A stretch of DNA of 64,000 nucleotides from Nephrocerus scutellatus. Lineage: Eukaryota > Arthropoda > Insecta > Diptera > Pipunculidae. The position numbers were made by a program, and so were the translations under genes. This document shows positions 34,076 to 46,052 of the stretch, piece after piece. Below the pieces are notes generated by a model that was given only the letters and a program-made list of their open reading frames with translations, had not been told where the DNA came from and did no database searches. Each line of letters begins with the position of its first letter. Within the stretch, counting starts at the first letter, position 1. Location of the stretch: the NCBI GenBank assembly GCA_947095585.1, contig OX352765.1, positions 89,116,965-89,180,964 on the forward strand. Reading direction: 5' to 3'.

Positions 34076-34721
34076 AAGTTTACTCCAAGGCTTTGCCTTT
34101 ACCTTGATATATAACACGTAAGACAAAAGGCGAAAAAAGAAGAAGGGCAGTATGCCTCATCGAAAAAGTGGATAGCCGAAATCTAATTTGGACGAGAAAA
34201 CATTGAAGATGACCTAAGTGGGGGATACCTGAGATCTTTTACATCTCATATTAACGGGCCCAAAATATCATTCAAAAACAATTAAAGTTTGTAACGAAGT
34301 TCCCATCGTTACAAATCCTATGTCTAATTTTCCGTTCTATCCGTTCCTTAAATACGCTCAGCACATTCGGCTAATGCTTACCACCAGGCATTAGCTAAAA
34401 TAATTTGCACACAACTGCACATGCGCAAAGTGCGACAACCATGCAAGCATAACAGCAGGCATACAATGGCACGTGTGTAATTTGCCAAAGTAACTTATCA
34501 AATTTCAAATGTATGGGCGAATCATAAACATCAGACATAGTTTCTGCAAATTATTGGTTAGGCTCGGCATCTTTTGCACATAAAGTTGTCGTAAAGTTCC
34601 GAGTGAGTGATAGCACTGGCTACCATCTTAAGACCGGTCCATGTTTCTTATTTGTGTTCGATAGATAGATAGAACGTTATGTTTTCCAGAGCGGGCGACC
34701 GTCCTAAACCGCGTCACTCCC
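34076..34721. other. No gene seen
   Basis: No gene or repeat family recognised. Confidence 0.5.
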
Positions 34722-34860
34722 TTCCTCTCACTGTCATGTCTTGACCATAGGCCACCAGTATTCCTCTCACTGTCACGTCTTGACCATAGGCCAACGTAGT
34801 GGCTTGAACATAGACCCTCAGTATTTCTCTGACTATATTGCTGTGTCTTTACCATGGGAC
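34722..34860. repeat. 39-bp minisatellite, 2 clear units plus degenerate ones
   Basis: TTCCTCTCACTGTCATGTCT then TGACCATAGGCCA starts at 34722 and recurs at 34761 with CACG for CATG. Degenerate units follow to about 34860. Confidence 0.7.
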
Positions 34861-34984
34861 AACAATATTGAGTACCCCCAGTAAAATCATCCCATTAAGC
34901 CATTGCCGCTCCACCGAGGGTCTCAACAGGGGCAAATACCGTCATACTCTATTTCGAGTTTTCTTGACATTATAGATCTCCGGA

Positions 34985-35650
34985 CTGCTCAATGATGCAG
35001 TCATTTCATCACCAGTGATCTTTTGCCACCGCATAAACGCCAGTGTTCCTCAAGGCTCTGTTCTGTCTCCGACACTCTTTCTCATTTTCATTAATGATCT
35101 CCTATCCGCTACTTCTAACCAGATCCATTTTTTCGCTGACGACAGCACTCTTAGTTTTTCATATGAGTTTGCGCTCTCTCCACGTCCCTTTTCATCACAA
35201 GTGGAACTTGAACAATAGCGTATGTTAAGCACGTTGACAGCATAACAAGGTTGGGACTACACAATAGAGTTGAATTTAACGCTGTCTTCTGTCGTCTAAG
35301 CGTAATTTAACCCCCAACCTTTATCAATAAATGGATCCTGCATCAAATAATCTGAAATGCTCGCAATACTCGGTATGTGCGTCAACAACAAGCTTCGTTA
35401 GAATGACCACATATTCGCTATCGCTAAGAATGCTGCGAAATGCTTAGGTTTCCTAAAACGGTCCAAGATGTACTTCACTACCTCGGACCTGGCTACTATT
35501 TACAAGGCATATATTCGCCCTAAATTTAAATACAACTGTATTGTCTGGGCAGGTGCCCCCAAGACCACATTGCATCTACGCATTTTGCGTGTAGCGCGTG
35601 TGATGGGTCGTGTCGTCAAGCTTTCTCCAACATTTTTTTTTTATAAATAG
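34985..35650 (+). mobile_element. LINE-B (CR1-like) RT fragment, best palm
   Basis: The frame at 35015-35218 reads INASVPQGSVLSPTLFLIFI, NDLLSATSNQIHFFADDSTL: the RT palm with an intact FADD box (about 35134-35145). Downstream, in other frames, come MCVNNKLR, KCLGFLKRSKMYFTTSDLAT, YKAYIRPKFKYNC and VWAGAPKTTLH (35430-35580). Stops and small deletions separate the pieces. Confidence 0.8.
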
Positions 35651-36002
35651 CGCACGCTTCAAGCGATTTACACCCTTGTAATGCCTAGGAACATCGTGAG
35701 CTGGGAAATATTTGGATAGAAGCATTAAAGAAAGTGTTGTGGTGGTTCGTTTTGATCAGTGTGGTGAAAAAAATTTGTGCGATTTTTAGAACGCGCCAGG
35801 AAGAAGAGAACCCGATGTCCTCCGAGTGGGAGCCAATGGTTCAAACCACAGCACCACCGACACCGACATTATGGGTTTCGAAATTGTCGATCGACTGGCG
35901 CTGTTTCGCGGAGCGCCGTCGGTTTGAATTACCGCCACTTCCTCACTCCATGTGACTTTCATCTGTGTACCAACTTTAAAAACCCGAGTTGAAGTACAAC
36001 AA
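35651..36002. other. No gene seen
   Basis: Two overlapping short frames (35734-35955, 35777-35992) without recognisable domains. Confidence 0.45.
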
Positions 36003-36478
36003 TATTCACCGAATAAAGAGGTCGAAGCTGCAGTAAATGATATTTGTGAAGGGCTTCATGAAATGGTGTAGTGACCTCATAGACCCGATGAAAGAAGGGC
36101 ATTAAGCTTAAAGGTCACTATGTTAAGAAACAAAGCATTCCTCTATTCACCAACTATAAAATAAACCTTTTTGATGACATAGATTTTCACCAAATTAAGA
36201 GGTCGAAGCTGCAGTAAACGATATTTGTGAAGGGCTTGATGAAACGGTGTAGCATTAAGCTTACAGGTGACTTTGTTAAGAACTTAAAGCATTCATCTGT
36301 TCACAGATTATAATTTGGATGACATGGATATTCACCGAATGAAGAGGTCGAAGCTGCAGTAAAGGTATTTTTTAAGCCGCTGAATAAACCTATTTTAGAA
36401 CGTTTTTATGACCTCAGAGACCCGATGGCGGAAGGGCATTAAGCTCAGATGTGACTATGTTAACAAATAAAAGTATTT
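36003..36478. repeat. Tandem repeat, three units of about 145-180 bp
   Basis: Units start TATTCACCGAATAAAGAGGT (36003), a variant at 36183, and again at 36329; each continues with CGAAGCTGCAGTAAA. Units 1 and 3 contain GACCTCA.AGACCCGATG and GAAGGGCATTAAGCT; unit 2 has lost part of this. Satellite-like. Confidence 0.8.
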
Positions 36479-37884
36479 CGTAAACTTACGGGTCCACTTC
36501 CATAATCATACCGCAATATATCCAATTCACCCTCTTAGTATAGGGAATAAAGTTGAATTCTGTAATTACATTTACAACAAGAAAGCAATACTGAACCCTT
36601 AAAATACCCATCCAATCATTGAAGAAAGAATATTATTTGTTCTCCTTTATATCGAAATCCAATTTAAGGAAACCTCAAAAACATTTTTCTATTATTCCCC
36701 CATTGTTCAGCGCTGTATCTGTGAACAAAAAGTCAATACAAGAGATAACAATAAAAGTAAAGCTCACTTGCTGTCATAACACATCAAGCGATTACAAAAG
36801 CTATGGACAATGCACTATCCTTGTCGTCATGGGAGTTCTTCGAAAAGAATGAAATATTTTCATTGGCCAACTGATGTAATCGATGAATAAAATGTTATGA
36901 TTTTACAAAGATTTCCCATGACGCAATCGATGAAGACGGCAAGGACGATGTGGCGATTCAGACTTTCCCTCCCATGGGAGCAATTTGATACTGTCTGTTG
37001 CTGCTGGTGCACTGACAAATGCATTCTCATCACGCTTAACATCATTTCACTGTTCTTCTCCGTTCAGAGGAACGATGATGTTATATTATTTCGATTATTC
37101 CTTCTCCTTCCAGATCTCTGGAGTATTTTGTAGTGCGTGACGACACTCGAAGATTATTATCATAAATCCTGGGGATAATCAAAGTGATTTCACACATTTG
37201 TGTCAATCAATTTGCATATCCTTTTTCAAGTCAAGAGGAGTCATCTCTGGTTTCACAGGATTATTACTTGACTATTAAAGAAAAACTGGACACCACTTGT
37301 TGGACATTGGAAGTTTCATGTCATATGTTGGGGTTTGAATTATTTATTGTATACTGAGGACAGGATAGACAATTTTTCAAATATTCCATTGGTGACACAA
37401 TGAGAAAATAAGAATCCCCACTTGAAGAGCAAGAAAAGATGACGGCGGTGATAAATATTTACGTCTTTTTTATTTTTTACAAAATGGTATTGCTTCGCTG
37501 AAACCAACATATACATACCGCGCTTATTGACATATATCGCGATGTAAGCGCCAGTTGATAAACTTTGAAAGAAAGTCTAAATGGGTTGGACAATTTCGCC
37601 ACGAACAAAAAAGTTTTAACGAGCGACAATTTTAAGGACATCTGGAAGAGTCGACACGCTCTTGTAAATCAATAAAGGTTCGTTTACAAACAAGTACTGC
37701 GAAGAGGGTTATGTTGAATTCATCAAAGGTCATTCCATCGGGTTATTTAAATATAAAATATACAGCATGATTTAAAATTATAACCACACTAATAGGGTAC
37801 ATGCAAGAAAGTTAATTTTGCCGAAACTAAGCAAAATAATGCGATATTAAATAAAATTTGTCAATGCGACCAAAAAATGCAATG
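36479..37884. other. No gene seen
   Basis: Short frames at 36619-36852 and 36897-37133 have no supporting features. Confidence 0.5.
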
Positions 37885-38830
37885 AAATAGTGGCCAGGTG
37901 GAAGTAAAACGCCACCAAACTCAGCAGATTACAGCGATCAGTAGCAGTCGGCATCACAGGAGCTCTACGGTCATGTCGACCGAGGCTCTTAACACCGTCT
38001 TGCACCTATTATCTCCTGACATATTTTTATTTATCCAGTGCGTTGCGACGTGCATTGCAGTACGACTCAGAGAATCTAGGTGTTTTATTACTAGACCATG
38101 CGGGCGATGTAATCTACTGCAGACAGTACCTGAAGGCACGATACCATCATCTACTGACTACAGCATCACCAAACTTAGCTGCAACTCTTCATTCAGCGTC
38201 GAGTTTCCTACCAAACTGAAACTGGAAGGATGGTGCAGTAACAAAGCAATTTGACGCAACAATATTCACTGACGGATCCAAGATGAACGATGGAATCGGT
38301 GCAGGTATCTTCTCGTATGATCTAATTCTGTCAAGGTCATACAAGCTACCCGATTCAGCTAGAATCTTTCAGACATAGAGCAATTGGGGAGGCCTGCAGG
38401 GCACTCAGTAACGCACAAATCAGAAGGGTTGGCATATGTGTTGACAGCCAATCTGCTATACTGGCGATTTATACGACTCCTGCAACAGTGCCAAGTAGAA
38501 TTGGCCTCGACCAGCCAATTCCTGGACATCACCCATAGTATGGGTACACAGAAATATAGAGGTAAATGAGAGGGCGGGCGAATTGGCTAAGATGGCCAAT
38601 TCTCTCCTTTTTTGATAGGAACTGCGTCATATCAAGAGTGATGGGGCCATCCTGAAGCAAAAGTAGAACCACCGATCTCCTATCTAGAACCTGGAAGGGT
38701 ATTTCCAGAGTTGTGTAGAGTTGTAAATATATATTCTAGGTCCCTAGAGATGTGTGGCATCAAAATGGCACACACTAACGCTAATTGAGGACCTTGCAAG
38801 TACAGCGCAAGTGCTAGACTCAAGATATAG
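37885..38830 (+). mobile_element. LINE-C copy: RT end and RNase H domain
   Basis: Starts with the segment shared with 15745-15880 (ALNTVLHLLSPDIF, RLRES). An RNase H domain follows: IFTDGSKMNDGIGAGIFSYD (about 38260-38325, first catalytic Asp in TDGS), SRSYKLPDSARIFQT, EACRALSNAQIRRVGICVDS with QSAILAI (about 38388-38470), and NERAGELAKMANS (about 38565-38600). Pieces are in shifted frames. RNase H within the ORF2 points to the R1/LOA/I group. Confidence 0.75.
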
Positions 38831-40504
38831 AGGATTTATAACAGCATAGATAAAATGTGAATGGCGGATTCATATTCGTTTGCAAAATTGAAGGGGTTCC
38901 TCTATAAAATTTCTGGACGATTTCAAAAACATTGAAAGAATGATAAAAAAAAACCCCATGACCAAAGTGTCTGACCCTTCCAAAATATGGTGTTCTGTGT
39001 CATCTGAAAAATTAATCAAAAAATGAGATTTGAAAAAACAATTCGTATTATGACCCCTTGACCCAGGATGCTGACCAAATATGCCTCTCATTATGATATT
39101 AAATGCAAGTTTTGAAAGCGATCGGTTGATCGGATGCCGTTTGCAGTACTCTCTCCATTAATCTCTGTCTAAAGTTTAATGTCAGCAAAAAAAATAATCA
39201 CATAATCCATCTGCCTGTATCCTACCCTATCAATCTATCTCGCCAACTGATACACGGCCATCGGTAATGTGTTTTCTGTCCACCGAATAGCAACAACGAT
39301 GACAATAACGTACCACCACAGGGCAGTAATCGTCGGCTATTGGCATGCCTTGGGTATTTGGGTATGATGTGTTCGCGAAAAATTTGTAGCCAAATAACTT
39401 CCGGGTAAACGGAAAGGAACAAAAAGCTTTTAAAATCGACATTTCATATGCCCCTAACCAACCGTTTACCATTAGTTAGGTCCAGAAATGTTGTGGTAAA
39501 ACCTGCCGCTTTATGTTCGGAACGGAAGCTGCTGCTCTCGGTACATGCAGCGATTACCACCGTGCTAGAGAGCATAGCAATAGCGATATTTCATGAAATT
39601 CCATGAAATTGTTGTTTAATTTTAAATCAACGCGGGAATTTGCCTGAAACGCAATGCGGATATCAATTGTGGTCAGTTGGAAAATAAATTGAAATTTACT
39701 TCAAGGTAAAATTAAGGATGTGCAGTACAAATAGATTATCTGGAAAACAATGGTTCTTCACTTTCAGCGTAACTACATTTTGTCGTTGCAGTTATTGTAT
39801 TTACGAATTAATGAGCGGTTTGTCAAGTACCTGAAAAATATGGTGTTAAATTGAACTTTGCAGATGCAAAAACTTTGACCGAATACTAAATGACATTCTA
39901 CGAGTTTTACTACTAAAGAAGAAGCGGTTTGTCATATAACCGAACTATAATTTCTATTTCGGGCCAATTTCATGATCCTTAGCTAATAGTCCGAATTGGA
40001 AGTCGCAAATTTACTCAAGTAGTGTTAATCTTTAATTAATCAAATTAATGCAATTAGGAAACACAACACAAATAAACATTGGAAGGACCTCCTTCGAATT
40101 AAAACAAATGTACAATGGAAAAGGTGACGACAGATGAAGACCACGTTAATGGATATCAAATGCAATGCGACATAAATAAGTGACCAAGTAATTAGATTTC
40201 CAACGACAATTTACAAATCGAATTTACTACTTGAATAGAGTAAAACAACACCAACCACAACACAAACACACAAGGATACACAACCGCAACATGACCATGG
40301 CATGGAAAGGCAGGAGCAAAGCATAGGATGTAGTACGTACGAGTAATTTGCTTCAGTAACTACGAACGACAATACTCGTCCTTGTACATTGATGATTAAT
40401 AAATGTCCACAGTTTGTAGGTGCCGCATTGGTTCAAACGATCGAAGTAGACACAAAAGCTTTTTAATTTTAATTTTTAAAATAATGTAACAGTGAGGAGT
40501 CTTT
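38831..40504. other. No gene seen
   Basis: AT-rich; no domain or repeat recognised. Confidence 0.5.
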
Positions 40505-40690
40505 AAAGTTCTCTATATTAACTACAAGTCTGTGTGGCTAGCTGGCCAAATCTTGTGATTAATTTTTAATCCACTTCCTAAAATAAAACCCGATCTTATT
40601 TAAACGTTGCACAAATGTGTATCTCCGATGACAACACTTGAATGGGTAGTTTTTTTAGTTCTTAAAGAAGAACTCTGTATGGCTACGATA
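40505..40690 (+). repeat. Dispersed repeat (family R)
   Basis: TTCTCTATATTAACT start as at 23968; AACCCGATCTTATT and GTGTATCTCCGATG shared with 11620-11670. Confidence 0.45.
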
Positions 40691-40744
40691 TAATAGAACC
40701 AGTCTTTGCTGTTGAGCTTAAACTTTGGTTATAATCAGCATCGT

Positions 40745-41100
40745 ATGCATTCTGCAGCTGGCTTTCAGTCCTCGCCTCCTGCAACAAGTCATGTTCATAA
40801 AAGACTTTCCGATCAGAATCCTCATACTCATGCGAGCTAGGTGTTCTACATACCGGAGCCTACCGAGCTTGATTCTCTTCACGATGTCCACAACGAAGTT
40901 ATGCTCGTCATTGTAGAGTCTGCGGAATAGTACTTTGCCTTTAACACCAACAATTATTCGTAAGACTTTCCTCTTTAAACGCGACAAAAGGTCATATTAC
41001 TTTCTGCTAGGCATCCAAGTCTCGGTTCAATATATACGTACTGGTATGTCGATAGGAAATTGAATTATCTATACACAAGCAGCTTGGAGTTCTGTTCCAT
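40745..41100 (-). mobile_element. LINE-A fragment, adjacent partial duplicate
   Basis: Minus strand C-terminal region of the ORF (MSRLKRKVLRIIVG, RRLYNDE, DIVKRIKLGRLRYVEHLARMS). Its first part (40769-40871) is nearly identical to 41179-41281 while the remainder differs more. Confidence 0.75.
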
Positions 41101-41104
41101 CCTG

Positions 41105-42800
41105 TTATCATCATCATCATCATTATTGGCTCCACAACCGGGGTCCGGTCCTGTCCTACCGCAAAAGTCTCTCCACCGGTCCTCGCCTCCTGCAACAAGT
41201 CATGTTCATAAAAGACTTTCCGATCAGAATCCTCATACTCATGCGAGCTAGGTGTTCTACACACCGGGGCCTACCGAGCTTAATTCTCTTAACGATTTCG
41301 ACATCGCGGTATCGCTCCGTATAGAGTCTCCGGAATCGTCCTTGTTCACATAAGGGGCCAACAATTATCCGTAAGACTTTTCTCTGGAACGCGGCTAAGA
41401 GGTCAGAATGCTTTTGCTAAGCACGCAAGTCTCGGATTAATATGTAAGTACTGGTATGACCATTGCCTTACATACCAGCAGCTTGGATGTTATGGTTAAG
41501 TTCCTGGATTTGAAGATTCTTGACAGACTGTAGTAGGTTTTGTTGGTTTAAAGCAACCGTGCGCGTATTTCTGGTCCCATGTTTTTATCGGCTGTTACAG
41601 TTGACCGGAGATAGTTAAAGGATTGCACTACTTCCACTATTTTAATTGCGGGACAAATGTTGGATCTTCTACTCGCATACACGGCCCCCATGTACTTTGT
41701 GTTGCTGTCGTTTATGTGCAGCCCGAGATTTCGTGCCGCCTGCTCAATCTGGATGAAAGCTTCCTGTACAGCACTTGGGTTTCCACCAAAGATGTCAATA
41801 TCATCTGCGTAAGCCAGTACCTGATTGGACTTATAAAGGATTGTTCCTCACGCCGTTACGTCAGAGTCTCCGATCACTTTCTCCAACGCCAGGAGGACGC
41901 AGGCCAGTCCATCCCCTCGGAGCCAGTTATAGATGTTGTTGAATGGGCTCGATAGTGATCCGGATATTTTTACTTGGCTTATAACATTGGTCATGGTCAA
42001 CCTACATAGTCTTGTCTGGTTATTTGGGATGTCAAATTCTCTCATGGCTTTATAAAGTTCTACTCTGGCTATAGGCGGCTTTAAACTCTATAAAAAGATG
42101 GTGTAGTGAGTTTTGAAACTCTAGAAATTTTTCCATCACCTGCCTAAGGGTGTAAATCTTATCAGTTGTGGATTTGCATGGGATGAAGCCACACTACTTT
42201 CTCTGTGCTCGGTGGCGGCAGCACATTATGGCCTTCGGTATTTGGTGGAGCCTCCAATTCCTCAGTTAGCTGGCCATTTAGCAACTAATGAAAGTGCTCT
42301 TCCGATCCCTCTAAGATGCCTTTGAGATCGGCGATCAGATTACCCTCTTTATCTTTGCAGTATGTGCAACGCGGTGTATATTGCGTCATACCGCAGACTC
42401 TTTGGTAGAACTTCCGCGCCTGGTGCGTTCCTCGCTCTCTGTACTCTTCTATTTCACGGACAAGACTCTTTTCCCAGGCTGCTTTCTTTCGCCGGTGAAC
42501 TGTTTGTTCCTACCTTCTGAGCTCTTTATATTCATCTTCGCGTACACGCGTTCTATGAGATTGTTGCACTGATCGGTACGCAACATTCTTACGTTCAGTC
42601 ACTAACTTACAATCGTCATCGAACCAGTCGTTCAGACCTCTACGACTACTGCCTAAGATGGAGTCAGCAGTCGGCCCTTGTTATGTATGGGGCACATCGC
42701 CTGACCTCTTCGCCAGTCTTCTGGCATCGCTTCGCCCTTCCATATTTGCAGTAATTGATTGGTCCTCCTGATTTAATCAGCTTCGCTGTTATGCATCCGA
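41105..42800 (-). mobile_element. LINE-A copy, rearranged
   Basis: Minus strand. 3' end with TGATGATGATGATAACA at 41107-41125; C-terminal region to 41460; STVTADKNMGPEIRARL equivalent near 41560-41610; RT palm (MREFDIPNNQTRLCRLTMTN, VISQVKISGSLSSPFNNIYN at 41940-42045); DKIYTLRQVMEKFLEF near 42110-42165. A deletion at about 42195 removes part of the RT N-terminal side; the linker follows (42200-42500) and the ILGSSRR region at 42640-42665. At 42665-42800 a piece of the MPEDWRR segment appears out of order. Dead copy. Confidence 0.8.
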
Positions 42801-43949
42801 GGATCCCGAGGCCTCCGAGTATAATCTTCGTTGGCAGCTGGGCTAGCATGCTTATGACGGGTATTCTCTTCATTGGGTGCTTATGGCTTAACTAAACGCT
42901 ATCTTAATTTTGATTGTAGAAAGGTCGTGCATTAAATCCGATTAAAGCCCCTCTGTTTGTTTTACCAAACTTAAGCCCAAACTTTGACCATAAAGTGATG
43001 TCGTAGAAAGGCATAAAACATCAAAGACTTATAGAACTCTTTACTGTAACGTTTTGTTGTTATTTATTTAAATTCTTTTTGATATCCTTTACATATATTA
43101 AAGAGTCCGTAAAGGATTGGTGATTCACATTTCTTCTCGCTCGCTAAAAGTAGGATGGCGTCAATTTGTACCTTCCGCCTTTCTAACTAAAACGGAAAAG
43201 GAAATTACTCACTTGTTGCTCATTCTGTTTACTTATAGAATTTGATCGAATTACCGTACACTTGCTTGAAGTGCATCGCTTCCTTGTCGCCAGCTCATTT
43301 GACGCCTTTCGAGCACTATTCTACACCTTACGCTCGTAAGCATTTATCTCTGCAAAGTACACACCACCGACCGGCACCAACCGAGATAATAATAAATTTC
43401 ATTTTCATGCATTCATCTTCGTTGCTGACGTCGAGAAAATTGCAAAACATCCGTGAACGACAAAAAAAAAACCACTCTTAGCTTAGGAAGTTCTACAAGA
43501 GATCCCAATAAGAAACACTGTCATACGTTCCAACAAGCTTCAACAATTTGCTTCTTGCGGAACAGGAGGCGGGCGTTGTAGAGAGACAATTGACGTTTTG
43601 TAAAAGGATATGTCGATGGCGCGGCACCCCATATTCACTCCTCAAATAAGCGCCTTTAAGAGATATCACATTTCATTGCCAAGCAGCCAATGTGTAACAT
43701 CTATACATGAACACGAAAAAATTCTGGGAAGCTGGCAAGGATTGTTCACACACTCATGAGATTCATAGTGAAGGAGAATTCACCTTTCACCAGGTACATC
43801 AATTTATATTTTGCAGAATCTGATTCGATTCGATCTATTTCTACAGAAGAAAAGTACATAGAGGGTGTATCAGAATCCTATGTTAGATAAATTAATTTTT
43901 AAGTAAAGTTTTGCGTAACTTTCCAGAAAAAAGATAGCATCATGACGAA
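42801..43949. other. No gene seen
   Basis: No recognised family. A short plus frame at 43242-43481 lacks support. Confidence 0.5.
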
Positions 43950-45630
43950 AGACTGCATCCGCGAATCAGATTCGTGCCAACACGGCTGCCCTTCGCAATG
44001 AAGAGACCAGACCTGGGGCTGATGCCGGGCGTAGAAGAGAAGTAGACACGCCATAAGAATACTGTCATTAGTACTGCTGACTCCATCTTAGGCAGTAGTC
44101 GTAGAGATCAAAACGACTGGTTCGATGACGAATGTAAGCTAGCAACTGAACGTAAGAATGTTGCGTACCGTCCAATGCAACAATCTCATAGAAGGCGGGT
44201 ACGCGAATATGAATATAAAGAGCTCAGAAGGTATGAAAAAACAGTTCACCAGCGAAAGAAAGCAGCCTGGGAGAAGAATCCCGTCCGTGAACTATAACAG
44301 TACAGTGAGTCAGGACCGCACCAGGGACGGAAGTTTTACCAAAGAGTCCGCGGTATGACGCAATATACACCGCGGTGTAGATACTGCAAAGACAAAAAGC
44401 TAAAAGTGCAAGTATGGGAGGGTGAAGCGATGCCAGAAGACTGGCGAAGAGGTATCCTGTGCCCCATACATATGAAAGGAGATATCACAACCTGCAGCAA
44501 TTATCGTGGTATAACGTTGTTGAGTAACGCGTATAAGATGTTTGCTCTATCCTTCAAGACAGGATAGTCCCATACGCTAAATTGGTCCATACCAGTGTGG
44601 CTTCATCCCAGGAAAATCAACAACTGATCATATTTACACCCTAAGACAAGTGATGGAAATTGTCTAGAGTTTCAAAACTCACTCCAACACATTTTTATAG
44701 ACTTTAAAACCGCCTATCATAGCATAGCCAGAGTAGAACTTTATAAAGCCATGAGAGAATTCGGCATCCCAAATAAACTGACACGGCTATGTAGGTTGAC
44801 TATAACCAATGTTATAAGGCAAGTAAAAATATCCGGATCACTATCAAGCCCATTCAACATCTATAACGGGCTCCGACAATTGGATGGAATGGCCTGCGTC
44901 CTCTTCAACCTAGGTTGGGAGAAAGTGAACCGAGACTCCGACGTAACGGTGAGAGGAACAATCCTCTAAAAGTCCATTCAGATACTGGCTTACGCAGATG
45001 ATATTGACATCGTTGGTAGAAATGGAAGAGCTATACAGGAAGCTTTCATTCAGATCGAGCAGGCGGCACAAAATCTGGGGCTGCACATATTTGAGAACAA
45101 AACAAAGTACATGGTGGCCACATCTGCAAGTAGAAGATCCAACATTGGTCAATTCAAATAGTGGAGCGTCAATTTGAATTTTAAATCCTTTAACTATCTC
45201 GGGTCAACTGTAGCTGCCGATATTAGCATGGAACCAGAAACACGCGCACGGCTGCTTAAAGCCAACAAAGCCTACTATAGTCTGTCAAGACTCTTCAAAT
45301 CCAGGAACTTAACCAAAACACCCAAGCTGCTGATATATAAGACAATGGTCATACCAGTACTTACATATGGATCCAAAACTTGGGTGCTTAACAAAAAGCA
45401 TTCTGACCTCTTAGCCGCGTTCAAGAAAAAAGTCTTATGGAGAATTGTTGGCAACGTATCTGAGGAAGGACGATTCCAGAGACTCTAAAATGATGAGATC
45501 TACGAGCGTTACCGCGATGTAGTCATCGTGAAGAGAACTAAGCTCGGTAGGATCCGGTAGAAAGGACACCTTGCATGCATGAGCGAAGAGGATTCTGCTC
45601 GGAAAGTCCTTTGCGGTAGTATTTATGGAA
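43950..45630 (+). mobile_element. LINE-A copy reaching furthest upstream
   Basis: Plus strand. It begins in the linker after the endonuclease (TVISTADSILGSSRRDQNDW then FDDECKLATERKNV, about 44065-44165), continues with REYEYKELRRYEKTVHQRKK (44200-44260), then MPEDWRRGILCPIHMKGDIT (44430-44490), NYRGITLLSNAYK, QCGFIPGKSTT (about 44595-44625), FGIPNKLTRLCRLT and KISGSLSSPFNIYNGLRQ (44757-44880), YADDIDIVGRNGRAIQEAFI (about 44990-45050, intact YADD), then the C-terminal part FNYLGSTVAADISMEPETRA (45190-45245) through LLAAFKKKVLWRIVG to KVLCGSIYG (about 45600-45628). Frames are broken at several points. It stops at 45630 without the usual 3' end. Confidence 0.85.
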
Positions 45631-45731
45631 TAAAATTTTTTAAATTGTATTTACAAACACGATTACGAGTATTTAGTGCATTCGTTCGTGCATTCAATCA
45701 ACAAGTGCAAGTTGTGTTACTACTACTACCT

Positions 45732-46052
45732 ATAAGAAGAGATGCATGCCGTCTAAGTATTCCAGTCGCAAGAGTGCAACGAAATTACACTTGGAACGGA
45801 TGCACTCTTACCACTTCACTACAGTCCATAATCTGTTTCAAACGGACTTGCCCAGAAGGACCCAATTTTGTGAGTGGACACATGAAAATGGTGGTGAAAA
45901 TGGTCACATGAAAATGGTGTCAACTCTTAAAATTGGATCCTTCTGGGCAATTCCGTTTGATGCAGATTATGGAATGGAGTGCATCCATTCCACGTGTAAT
46001 TTTGTTGCACTGTTGCTGCAGGAATAGCACGACGGCATGCAACTCTTCTTAT
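45732..46052. mobile_element. Foldback element, about 145-bp inverted arms
   Basis: The left arm (45732-45885, from TATAAGAAGA...GCATGCCG) is the diverged reverse complement of the right arm (about 45905-46052, ending CGGCATGCAACTCTTCTTAT). Matching phrases in order include GTGCAACRAAATTACAC, GGATGCACTC, CCATAATCTG, CAAACGGA and TTGCCCAGAAGGA. The small centre carries ATGAAAATGGTG repeats. Both arms have open frames, which simply mirror each other. It lies just past the truncated LINE-A end. MITE, foldback element or hairpin locus are possible. Confidence 0.8.

Noticed and set aside
36003..36478. Spaced direct repeats resembling a CRISPR array
   Set aside because: Only three long degenerate units in a eukaryotic context; an ordinary tandem repeat.
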